DNA of 64,000 bases from positions 1 to 64,000 of the forward strand of contig DF241194.1 of NCBI GenBank assembly GCA_000507305.1. Reading direction: 5' to 3'. This DNA is from Breviolum minutum Mf 1.05b.01 (taxonomy: Eukaryota; Sar; Dinophyceae; Suessiales; Symbiodiniaceae). Shown here one piece after another: positions 24,877 through 35,422 of the stretch. Each line of letters opens with the position of its first letter. Position 1 is the stretch's first letter. A program made the position numbers and the translations under genes. The notes under the pieces were generated by a model that searched no databases, had not been told where the DNA came from, and was given only the letters and a program-made list of their open reading frames with translations.

Positions 24877-27411
24877 TTACATTACATTCTCATGGAAAAT
24901 CCTCATCTCCTTTTCTAGTAAAATCATATAACATCCTGTAAAGTGGACAAGGGTTCACTTGCCAGTGCCTTTCCTTTCAAGAAACTGAAAGAAATGGAAG
25001 GTGCAGTAGCCTCTTGGTGTCAACCTTTGCTTTGCCATATTCATATTCAAACAAGTTCATCTACCCCATGCAAGAAAGCAGGTCATAGCAGGTCCACAAT
25101 TCCAAATCCAATTTGAGTTTGTTTAGGGGGTTGTTTTGGCGCCTCGAGACTTTACTCAGGAAGTGGTAGCAGCGGCAAACGTCGTCGGACCCAAGAGTAA
25201 TGGACAGGAGGCGCCCGTTCCTCGTCCGCTCTCAGTGGTCAGTCGTCATGGTTTTTGGTCCGTTGGGCCCGGTGAAGTTTTCGCGAAATTTGAGGTCCCA
25301 AATGAGGTAGACGAGGAGCCCTACGTAGAGGAAGATGATGAAGCTTGACTGATGTTGGTGGCAAAGGTTGGCTGGATTGTGACTTACATATTTAGGAGCA
25401 CTCATTAGCACTCATGGTTCAGGTTGAACAGCCCTTTTGTGTTGATGTCCGTGGCTTTTTCTTCACTTTTATTTGCATCGTTTAACGGAATCCATGGCAT
25501 GAGGAAGACGACGAGTGGCACCAAAAGGCCAGTGCTGTGGTGTCTTGGCTCATTGATTTGCTGGTCGACTGGAGAAAATGATAAACCCACAGAATCTGCA
25601 ATGTGCTTAACTTCGTCACTCCTTGATTCAGTCAATCATTTTAACGCCTGGATTGGATTGAAAACGACTGGACGTGTTTTTGTTTTTTTTGCTACAGCAG
25701 AACTGTGTGGAAGGGTGACCATGATTCAGGGTCAAAGAAATTGAACTCGTGATGTACCATGCCAGCTGCGAAACTAAGAAAAACTCGCCGCAACTAGCGC
25801 CGGTGCTGCCGCCAACTGTGCCGCAGCCACAGGTGCCTGCTGTCGAGTGATAGTGATAGAGGAGTAAATCACACCTGCGTGGAATAAAAACAATGTTGCA
25901 TAGCTCTGTGTAAAATGAAAGAGACATTTTGTGTTTAGCCCCTGTCTTCACAGGGCTGAGATAAGATGAGTGACCTCAATTGCTAGTACATTCAAGGCAC
26001 TTAGGGCAGACATGCATTACTACTCCCAAGGACTCAAAACTTACACAAGATTCCCATGCCCAACGCACAACAGCTTGGGTATGGTTTTTGAATGGTTTTG
26101 TAATTACAACATATTACGTACAACTATTTATTAATTTATGATGTACAATTTTACAATCATACCTTTTGGAAAGTTCTTGTGCCTTCTCATCCAGGCACAA
26201 ATTGCAAAACGCGTGGGTGATTTTACATGTGGGTGTTTCCAAAAATAGGGGTACCCCAAAATGTATGGTTTATAAGGGCAAACCCTATTAAAATGGGATG
26301 ATTTGGGGGTATCACTATTTTTGGAAACACCCATGTAGTTTCAAATGACATAGCTGGTACATTTTTCAGACTCATCCAGGAACAACCAGCTCCGGTTCCC
26401 ACCAACGGTGTGGCATCACCGCCCGTGGCGCCGCCCGTAGTGCCAAAGCCTAATGTGCTTTGGCCTTTTGGAGAGATCTGCGGAGAAGGGCCGAAGGGAG
26501 GGTTAACGTGAACTGAGAAACGAAGTCTGATTAATAGTAGTGATACCAGCTACCATTATGAGTGTTTGATCAATATTTGGCAGATGTAGAGAAATCAATG
26601 CATGTTTGCATGTTTGTTGAAGTTTCTTGTTGGGAGTATCATATCACAAGTAGGCCACCATTTTTTTTTGAAATTCAAGGGGAGCGTCCATGAAAATTGT
26701 GAGCAGTACTTGAGTCCAATGCCACAACCTACCGATGGGTGATCATATGTGTATTTTGGGGAAGTTTGAGGTGCAAGAGGCATATTGAGGATTGGATGTG
26801 ATTGTGATACACTCAAAACATCTCAAACCAATCTACATGATCTCATTGTTTTGACACCTTGGGGGGGGGGGCAGCAGTTTGAACTGTTTTGCCAAGGTAA
26901 AGGTGAACGTACAACTCTCCCAAAGCATCAAGAAGGAATTGCAGAAGTACGAGGCGCGCTGGGCGATTCACGGAATGGTTGCGCAACCGTGTTGAATGTT
27001 TGGAAAGGAACACTGACGCTTCAGCATCTCATGATGTAACATGGACAAAGTACACAGTGACATTTAAATCTGTTCTCTCGCCAAAAGTCAGATTTCAGAT
27101 TTCAGTTGTGTCTATCTACCGTATCGCCATCTTCCAGTGGACATGGGAAGGATCCACTGTCACAAGGAAAGTGACATTTCAGTGACAGTGCTCAGACCCA
27201 CTGTATTTTAGCATGTTTTAGCACGTTGCTTGTGCCATATCATTCCCTGCCACTCATCTCACTCTCTACCAAATTCACTTGATTCCTGTTTGGTCTGAGC
27301 TATCTTTGGATAAAGGTAGATGGCATATCGAGGCTCACTTTGTCGCACCAGGAGATGTTGAACATCGAAGATTTAGGCAAAGCCTACGGGGAATTCGATA
27401 AGAGCGTGCAG
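23550..27411 (+). CDS. Trp/Gly-rich, Lys-rich and Pro-rich protein, multi-exon
   Basis: The ATG at 23550 lies 24 bases after a ctccag acceptor, a likely spliced-leader site. Exons in phase: 23550-23601 (MDWGGQWNGKGGWNSWGG), 24145-24201 (WEQGGNWNGGW then a Gly run), 24477-~24530 (RNGKGKGEKKKRPADKDR), 24675-~24765 (DWRGDGSSGKGFTDLKFQEP), 25160-25237 (EVVAAANVVGPKSNGQEAPV), 25779-25832 (KNSPQLAPVLPPTVPQPQ), 26380-~26460 (EQPAPVPTNGVASPPVAPPV), 26897-26977 (VKVNVQLSQSIKKELQKYEA) and 27316-27411 (VDGISRLTLSHQEMLNIEDL). The protein begins with Trp-Gly repeats, becomes basic, then Pro-rich, then helical. Such low-complexity proteins often bind RNA, but no RNA-binding domain is visible, so that role is only a guess. 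The 3' end is unknown; exons at 28.8 kb or later could belong to it. Confidence 0.58.
24832..24876. repeat. (ATG)n microsatellite
   Basis: About 15 uninterrupted ATG/GAT triplets in an intron of the Trp/Gly-rich gene or just beyond its fourth exon. Not coding in any linked frame. Confidence 0.9.
26225..26336. repeat. MITE/introner-like element with terminal inverted repeats
   Basis: Left arm acatgtgggtgtttccaaaa (continuing aatag) at 26225-26248 and right arm ctatttttggaaacacccat (ending gt) at 26315-26336 are inverted copies apart from a two-base indel. Similarity continues inward (gtacccc / gggggtat). Length is about 112 bases. It lies between the 25779 and 26380 exons, so within an intron. 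Confidence 0.8.
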
Positions 27412-28824
27412 GCGGCTGCAGTTGAGATTCTTGTATCATTTCTTGGTGGCCAAACACTACTTGAAGTTTTGAAGCAAGTTGCGGATGCTCCAGACATGTC
27501 AGATGAGTTGATCTTGAAACCATTGCTTATCAATGTTTCAGTCTTCAATATTTTTGACACTTGTGATTGCACATCCTTGTACGGTGATCACAGTCACTCT
27601 TGCAATAATCCAGACACCAAAAGGGTCGCTTGCTTTGCTCACAGGCAGGTGAAGGGGTTTGCGATCCTGCCACTCTCACGTTGCATCTTGGCGGGAATTA
27701 ATGCAGTTGCAGCGCAGCCTTCCTTGAAGTCCTTGGAAAGCTGATGATCCACCATTCTTCTCGATGTCAACAGCTTCACATTGTTCACTGCAATCAGATC
27801 AATCAGACCACTGGCAACTTCCTAATGTTTTTCGTTGTTCATTTATGTTCCTTTGTTGTCCTGTTGCTACTGTTAATCAGACGGTATGTGTTCATCGTTT
27901 TCAGCCCAGAGCGTGAGATTAGTTTTTGTCTCAGGCTGCTAGTGGCTCTGACAAGAGCCAACAGACTGGCTAATTGTTTCTTGGGCCTGAAATTGCTCGC
28001 TCAATAGAGTTTGTATGGCAAGAATGCCCCGAAGTTGGTGGTCATTTCATGAAGTTGAGGTGAATGAAAGTTGCGCTACACATTTCAAGATTTAGATTCT
28101 CCTCGGAAGCTTTTGGAATGCCATGAATCATAGAGTGTTTACAACATAAAACTATAACATGTCCTTGTAGTTTTGCTACCAAGCTGTGGCTACAATGCCC
28201 CAGATTTGCATGATATTCTCAATTCAACTATCAACTCTATCCACTCTGGCAACCCTTTGCTTCCAGAGAATGATATTGAATGTTTCGTTGTGTCAGCTCG
28301 TGGAAGAGGAACAGTCAAGACATAGGATAATCTAGACCTTCGACCCATGTTGAGAAGATTGGAGTTGCTTTCTGTATTACTTTTGGATACTCAGATACTT
28401 GTGGATACGCATGGGCCTTATGGGTACGTATTTTCATCGTTTTGCACGGACAGCTGAGGTCACAAAGTCTTAGATGCTGCCATTGCAGAAAAGGTGGGTC
28501 ATCGCACAAATGGTGGGTGTGATGGATCTTGTTGTTATATGGGTTGAAATCTATCAGCCTGAGACATGTTGGGAATGCAATGTTGCCAAAGATACTTTCA
28601 CCCTGTGAACATTTATTTGGCATTCAAAGATTAGAGGGCTTTGAAAGTTGTATATTATGACAAGACTTATGCCGAGCGCAGCCCTGAATGTGTGAGTGAG
28701 GTAGAGAGCTACCCTGAAAATCAACACCAAAGTGGATGGTTTGATAGGATATTCGAAAAAACACAACCATGGTCGCTTTAAAGAGAATCACTCTTGATTT
28801 TATTTGTAGTATCCGCATGGCCAG
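27412..28824. other. 1.4 kb without a supported exon
   Basis: The frame of the 27316 exon stays open to 27744, but residue choice weakens after about 27490. A hydrophobic stretch near 27820-27900 (FFVVHLCSFVVLLLLLI) has no supporting borders. Confidence 0.4.
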
Positions 28825-31090
28825 GTATTTTTGGATCCGAACATGATCGTGACCATTGCCATGGCAGTCAGCCAATGCCTAAGGATCCAAAGCGCAAATC
28901 CGTTGTTTCAGAAGTTCCACTTCTGCCATCCAATGCCCAAAACCAAGGCCAAAGAAGTCAGAGCCACAAAGCGCTTCGTGACCTAGCTTGCAGTTTGTGT
29001 AAACATCGGATGATTTTGTTGATTTGTAGCAGGTGATTGGTTGATTGAATTTGATTGTGTTTGTGCCAGCTACATGCAGGAAGTGTAAGACTCTGATAGG
29101 ATCTGATAGGCCAAGACCATGGAACATCATGTAACACTGATTTTTGTTACCGTTTTTCTACGCCTATGTGTCTTCATGTCCGGGTGCTACCCAGAGCACT
29201 CTGAGGCTACCTTCGGCGCATGGTTTACGAGTGCCTGCCGGAAGAATACTCACAAGAGACCGTTCCTTGGAACGCAGACTGCCGAAGTCCGGGATATTAT
29301 CCTTCAATATTCTTCAGTGGTCGTAAGTTCTGTTGCCCAGCCTTTTGTGTTGACTCTGAATCCTAGAAGTTTGGATTGATTGGCTGAAAGTGGGTCAAAG
29401 CTCATGAGTCTGACATCAGCGAATCCTTTGTTTTGGTGTCAGTGTAAACTATGATACACTATGCTTATAGATGCTTATAGCATGTAGATCTGCGATGACT
29501 TCTGTTTATTGAGCTTCATAGATTTTCGCCATTAAACAGTTGAGTTAGATTCCTTCCTGTCGTTGCTATGAAGCTTCATGCAGTTGGATTATACATACAT
29601 AGTCATTCTGTTGCCCATCATATGCTTGTATGATAATATAGGGAACACACATGGGAAGCTTGACGAGCCTTTGAAAGGCTTACATGTTTTGACTGTTCTA
29701 TTTACATTGTAATTATAGTCATTATATGATACACATGCATAATATATATATTTATATAATTATATATATATATACATGTTGCACTATGTTGCCAATATGA
29801 TATGTTGCCATCTTCAGTTTATGGTTGCTTTTCCAAAATTCGCGGAATACACGGCTGAACAGGTTCAACTCTTTGACCGGCACCTGTCCTTCATCTTTTC
29901 GGAGCTGATGGCCGAGGTGTCTTAATAAGTCAGAAAGGAGCCAGCTTAGTGGAGGAATCTAGACAAGTGGAAGGACATGAGATGTTATATTTTTCTGTCA
30001 ATTTAGCAAATGTGAAGCTTTGCTGCGCAGTGAGTCTGAAGCAGCCGGACAAAAACTCAAAGAAGCAGTCGTTTTTCCATTTGCAGGGGTTATTCCTTGC
30101 AACTAGAGAGTAATGTAGCTTCAGGGTCATTCTCAGCACATCTCAGCACGACAGGCGGATGGGTGCTTTTGCCGCATGGAGAACCGAGATTCGAATACCT
30201 TGGTCAATCTTGGCACGGATGCCCAGGTAAGAAAGAAATAGAAACACATACTTTAGCATCGCGCTGTTTTTGATCTGTTTTGTCTTTTTGGTCAGCAGAT
30301 TTCATCAGCTTTCAGCAGGTTTCAGCTTTGGTCAGTTGTCAGTTATCCAAGGCCACACAGAGCTGGACATCGAGATGGATTGGGCACAATCTGGATCGCA
30401 AACTTTTTCCCTCTTCAACCGGAAAGAAGCTAAACAGAGAAATTGGCAAAACCGATTGGCAATAGTTGCACACACCTTTGCATATATATTGGGTAAGTAA
30501 AGTAGAATACAAGTTTTACTGACATGCTGCACAGTAGTGTTGACAGTGTATTTCCTTGCAATCTGGACTTTCACGATCCTATCACAGCTTTGTTTGTGTG
30601 CCGGAGTCCACACTGCAAAAAAAAATCCTGCCACTTCTTTGGCAGTATTGATTCAACTTCAGAGTGTTTGATGTATCGAAGTCTCCAGAGCACCTCACCG
30701 ACCTCGCCTTGTTTCCAAGGATGATAAGGGCAAGAAGGTCTATCAGCCCACAGTCTTCCAAATGGGATTTCAGCGAACAGATGTTGCCCTCATGAGCATC
30801 GATCTTAGCTCATCCAGAATGGCTCCGGCCATCCAGGCATTGCGGCATTGCATGATTTGCACAAAGAAAGGACAGCCATATCAGGTAGGAAACACGTCAA
30901 ACAATTGGAAATTTCATGCAATTTCAACAATGATGACTGGTCTGAGTTGCCACATTGTCATCCTTGTTCAAAGGCGTACCATGCTTGTTCATCAGCTTAG
31001 AAAAGTTGAATCCATGGTGAATCCGCTCATTTTTGCTCAAGTACGCTCGCGCCTGTGCAAATTGCTCAACGCTTCAACTATTCTTTCTCA
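28825..31090 (+). CDS. Exons of an unrecognised gene
   Basis: Exon-like segments with good borders: 28825-~28980 (two readable frames), 29206-29286 (YLRRMVYECLPEEYSQETVP), 29818-29916 (FMVAFPKFAEYTAEQVQLFD), 30155-30226 (ADGCFCRMENRDSNTLVNLG, ending at GTAAG), 30319-~30453 (SWTSRWIGHNLDRKLFPSST), 30720-30884 (DDKGKKVYQPTVFQMGFQRT, then TDVALMSIDLSSSRMAP and a CMIC pair) and 30996-31090 (LRKVESMVNPLIFAQVRSRL, ending at GTAAGT). From 29818 to 30884 all join in phase 0. No domain is recognised. It may be the 3' part of the Trp/Gly-rich gene or the 5' part of the ATP-grasp gene; neither link is proven. Confidence 0.45.
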
Positions 31091-31275
31091 GTAAGTCTTG
31101 CCAACATGGGTGGTGCCGCATCCGCTGAAGCTTGGCTGCTGTAGTGTGCGTTTTCGACTTGCGTTTCTTGTGACCCTGTGAAGGAGTTGAATCAGATGAA
31201 ACAACGCATTGTCTAATGACCTAGTGAAGTCAGCTTTTCATATAGTGACAAATTTACACTGACATTGTCAGACAG

Positions 31276-31684
31276 GACGCCAAGACCGCTTTGGAGGTGG
31301 GGTATCCAATCCCCTCTTCTCAAATTTCGTCTCCGTGGTGAAATCGAAAAAATGTTCCAAATGTGGCATGATTTCTCCAAGCTGGAATCATCTATGGCAT
31401 TGTCATGCTCATGGTGCATCCCCCCAAAGATTGCTTGTTACGTCGTAACATTTGGCCAAGAAACGTGGATGATTTTGCGAAGTGTTCAAGATTCCTTCAT
31501 GGAATAAAAGCTTTGATTTGCAATTAAGTTGGAAACTTGTGTATGATCACGAGAGGGTCATCCACACAAAAAGGGTCACACAGACCGCTTTGGAGGGCAA
31601 GACTCCAGAAGAGATCGCGGCTGCCTTGAAGGAGTTGCCTCCAGATCAACTGGCCAAGACTCTTGGCGAATCAAACCTGCAAGG
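31276..31684 (+). CDS. Two-exon segment, DAKTALE + GKTPEEIAAALKELPPDQL
   Basis: Exon 31276-31296 reads DAKTALE and ends at a GT donor. Exon 31596-31684 starts at AG|G and reads GKTPEEIAAALKELPPDQLA. The phase-0 join gives a natural helical sequence. It lies just upstream of the ATP-grasp exons and may be the N-terminal part of that gene, via a further exon starting at 31884 (IKACVEKKAACPGPVDCSSI, then YKGMLLGYKYSGLDELQL). That linkage is consistent in phase but unproven. Confidence 0.5.
31283..31597. repeat. Intron bounded by a 15-base direct repeat
   Basis: The 15-mer agaccgctttggagg occurs at 31283-31297 and again at 31582-31596. The donor of the 299-base intron (31297-31595) lies in the first copy and the acceptor AG in the second, after the same ...TTTGGAG. 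This is the pattern left when an insertion duplicates its target and the duplicate supplies the splice acceptor. Confidence 0.65.
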
Positions 31685-32195
31685 GTTCTGACACGCCTCT
31701 TAGATTTTGACATGTTTTTAGTATCATTATGTATCATTTAGATTCAGATCCTTTTTCAGTGATGAGTTAACATTTTGATGGATCTAGATTCTAGATGGAA
31801 TGGTAGAGCCAAACGATGCCAAAAGAAGGGTAAGCTATGTAAGTTCATAGTTACATGGAGTTGCATGGTATGTTGTGCCTCAGGATCAAGGCTTGTGTGG
31901 AGAAGAAGGCGGCCTGCCCAGGACCCGTCGATTGCAGCTCTATCACGGTGGTGGCAAAGGACTACAAGGGAATGCTTCTGGGCTACAAGTACTCAGGATT
32001 GGATGAGTTGCAGTTGTTTCCCCTGGCAAGAAGCAAGAACATTCGATTGCCCCTTTCGAAAATTTTCTCACTGCCATTAAGTAGACTAGTATCCTCCGTC
32101 GTATGCTTGTTTGCGTTCTCTTTGGTTTTTCATGTTTGTTTCTGAGTTCGTGTTCTTTAGGCATTGATTGATTCCTCGTGTTCCTCTTGTTCCTC

Positions 32196-32256
32196 TTGTT
32201 CTTGTTGTTGTTGTTGTTGTTGCTGCTGCTGCTGCTGCTGTTGTTGATGTTGAAGT
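32196..32256. repeat. (GTT)n/(GCT)n microsatellite
   Basis: Seven GTT triplets, then six GCT, then GTT again, preceded by GTTCCTCTT motifs. It is intronic relative to the ATP-grasp gene. It reads as poly-Gln/Ala/Thr on the minus strand only by composition. Confidence 0.85.
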
Positions 32257-32458
32257 TGATGCTTCTTTCCCTATGGCTTGATGTTGTTCTTCTATGTATT
32301 TACTAACATTATATAGTAACTTCCATGAAACATTTGTCTGCAATAATGTACTTGTTGACATGCATGTAGCACATACATGTAGCACATACTGTCGAGGTTG
32401 TAAGTGGACAATCTTCAATATGCCCAGATTGTTTTCGCACACCTTTTCTCGGGATCAG

Positions 32459-34917
32459 GTTGGAACAACCTTCCGCTCCAAAGTTCAAGGGTGTCTCGGC
32501 AATGCAAGAGGAACTCATTGGTAAAGCCATGATGACGTGGTTGGGAGTTTCTTCAGCATTGTTGCTCCAGCTACCAGCTGAGAATGTTTTTACTTCCTTT
32601 TCTATCCTTTTCTCAGCTTCCCTCTTTCTGAAACGGTATGAAACATTGTCAAACTGCCATAGAATCATTATTTCTATGATTTCTATGATAAGAATTGTGA
32701 CAGGATGAAATCTGGTAGGCTGCACGCCCCCCGCATTGAGGTGCACTGGCCCAAATCTATGTTCGAAGCCAGCCATATGGAGGTTCCGACAAGAGCAACA
32801 ATGGGCATCGATACGACTCCATTCCCATTGTGAATGGCATCTCGGCTAGTGGACAATTAATCATGCTATATATGCCATATGGAAAGCTGTGGCTTTGAGA
32901 GTTGAGAGTTTTGTTGTGTGTCAGTGATATTCAGTGATCGGTCGGCTCTGTGGTTGAGCACCCTCAACGACAAACCAGGAATGATCACAGCTGGAATGAG
33001 CTGCCAGCTTATTCACTACACCCATGAAGAGCATGACAAGTTCTTCGAGCTCTGCAAGAATTTTGATTTCATCATCGTTCGCTGCAACCCAGGCCCTTTC
33101 CACGTCGAAACATTCAGCAACATTCGACTCTTTGGAGCATCGCACATTCGTCTCCTGTATGTTGTAGGGAGTCCTAAAGAAATAAAGAAACTAGCGTGAA
33201 GCCATTGGTTTGTAGAGCCTAATGTCATGGTCACCCATGGTTAGCCACTGCGCTGTCTTTGCAGGACAGATCAAAGCGGATGGTGGTGACCAGCAGAAGT
33301 TTGATGATGGCATGCGCGCCATGAGAAAGGAAGGCAAACAGGTGTGGCCATCTCCAGATGTGATGGAGAAGATGGGTGCCAAGGATGCTCTTTGCAAGGC
33401 AGATTTGGAGATTAAATGCTTGAAGCACTGTAGTGAGGGGTGATGAGGGTGGTTTGGTGCTTTGAAGATGGAAGATGATGAAAGATCAAGAAGTCTACAG
33501 CATGAATCACTGAAATTGATCATAGTATTAACGCATTTACTTTTGAATAGTTTCTTGCATCAGGTCGCGACCATGAACATTGGCCTGGAGGATACCTTGG
33601 CATACTACTCTCCAGAAGAGTTCAGTGCTGGCTTCAAGAAGACCATGGCGTTCCAACCACGTGTCATCAAGCAGAACCGCGGCTCCTCCGGTGAGGGCAT
33701 TTGGATCATCAAGCTGAAGGATGAGAAGCTCGACATGTGAAACCATACAGGAAATCGTCTATGGATTCGATGTATTAGGGGACAAGATGTGGGATGTTGT
33801 CGATTTGATTGCTCGGGGATTGGCTAGCCGGAACACAGGCTTTTTTGTGGAGTGGTGATGACATGCAAGCATAATTGACTTGACATATCCAAAATTTAGG
33901 CAATGTAACATGGAATTGCAATGAGATGAAGTGCCTGTGTGTGTTAAACAATTTGTCAATCTCTTGGAAATCGGCAGCAACAAGGAACTACTGCAAAGAG
34001 TATGGTGAGAGGCTTTGTGAAGATTCAGAGAAACTGCTTCTCATGGAGGCCAATGACAACCACGAGGAGGAGCACCCAGGGTTGTGTTCTCCTGAAATAT
34101 GCAAAGCAGCAAAGGTATTATCATCCCATGAATGTCACCAGTCGAGAACTTCCAGTGACAATAGTGACAATCGATTTGGTTTCTTGTAGCTTTTGCTGAC
34201 AACAGGATACAAGAGGTATAATGTCTATGTAGTATGATAGCACTGTATCATTTCCTGTGATAAGCCGCTCAAATCCACTCTGCAAAATGCGCATAATGTT
34301 GTGAGGAGCACACTGTTGCAGAGTTCATTGAGTTCTGCGTGAACGGTCGCAACGACAAGTCAGGTGAATGGACCTCCAAGGGCGTCGGAAAGTATTTGGA
34401 AGGTGGAAAAGAGGCAGGTGGCCAACTGGTGGACCAACGCTTCTGCCCACGTATTGTGGAAGGTGAGCTCCGCTACAATCTCATTGGAGATTCTCTGGTT
34501 GGTGTCATTCACAAGAAACCAAAAGAGGGTGGCATTTCTGCAGTTGGCGGAACTGGCTCCATCTACACCTTCTATGGACCAGAGGAGCCACTCTTCAAGA
34601 ATCTGACCGAAAACTTCCTGAAGACAGACTTGCCCCATGTGATGCCTGCCTTGGATTTGGCAGAGGAGCCAATTCCACTTTGGTGGACTACTGACTTCAT
34701 CCTTGCCTCTCCAGTAGGAACCCCAACTGAGCAGGAGAAGTGGATTGTGGGGGAGTTCAATTGCTCCTGCGTGGGCATCTCGCGTTGCTTGGCCGCTTAC
34801 TGCAAGGATGACACACCCAATGCCTCCTTTGATGACATCTCAGAGGAGGACAAGGCCGAGGCCAAGAAGATGGGCGACCTGATGGGAGAGAAGGCACTCG
34901 CAATCCTTTCCAAGTGA
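32459..34917 (+). CDS. Cj0069-like ATP-grasp family protein
   Basis: Exons in phase: 32459-32520, 32741-32836, 32979-33092, 33265-33398, 33564-33727, 33985-34069 and 34306-34917 (stop TGA). Donors are GT, GC, GC, GC, GC and GA; acceptors are all AG|G. The protein holds the marks of the ATP-grasp family annotated in bacteria as Cj0069: YGGSDKSNNGHRYDSIPIVN, MITAGMSCQLIHY, VIKQNRGSSGEGIWIIKLK (ATP-binding strand with K and the Gly-rich loop), LLLMEANDNHEEEHT, LVDQRFCPRIVEGELRYN, VIHKKPKEGG, LWWTTDFI and the metal-site segment VGEFNCSCVGI. Family members are ligase-like; the substrate is unknown. The N-terminus is not fixed, and exons from 31276 or 31884 could precede it. The last exon of 612 bases is unusually long for this window. 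A bacterial-type family in an intron-rich gene suggests an old transfer followed by intron gain. Confidence 0.82.
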
Positions 34918-35422
34918 AACGGTCGTGCAGAGTGCAGCTGCGTTCCAGCACAGCTGAGAGCAAGCTTTTGATCCCCTTTTGTTTCATCCAGCATGCGTGT
35001 TTCCAGAGGCCAGTTTGACAGTTTGATTTTTGGCATTTGCCAGATAGCTGGCACAAAATTTCAATGATTCTTTTTTGAATCTGGTGAGGTGATCCATACA
35101 TATCCAAACATATCCAAGTCGTGGGTTTTTCAAGCATGTGCTTCTGGGAACACAGTCGACTTGCATGCGCTGTCTCTTGTACCTTGAATTTCCCCAAGGC
35201 ACTGAAGGTGGGGGACTTCCCAAACCGCCAGGTTGGACCAATAGCTTCGACCTGGGCGAAAAAGCCAACAAAAAAAAGGTTGAGCTCATTTTGCTGATAT
35301 ATTTTTTTTGAGTGTTTTTTTTGGTGGTTTGGGGAATGCTGCTTGAACATAAATTGGCTTTTCAGATCTGAGAAGCTTCTCACCTCTCAGCTGTCCAAGG
35401 CATTGACATCAGCCATCCAGAG

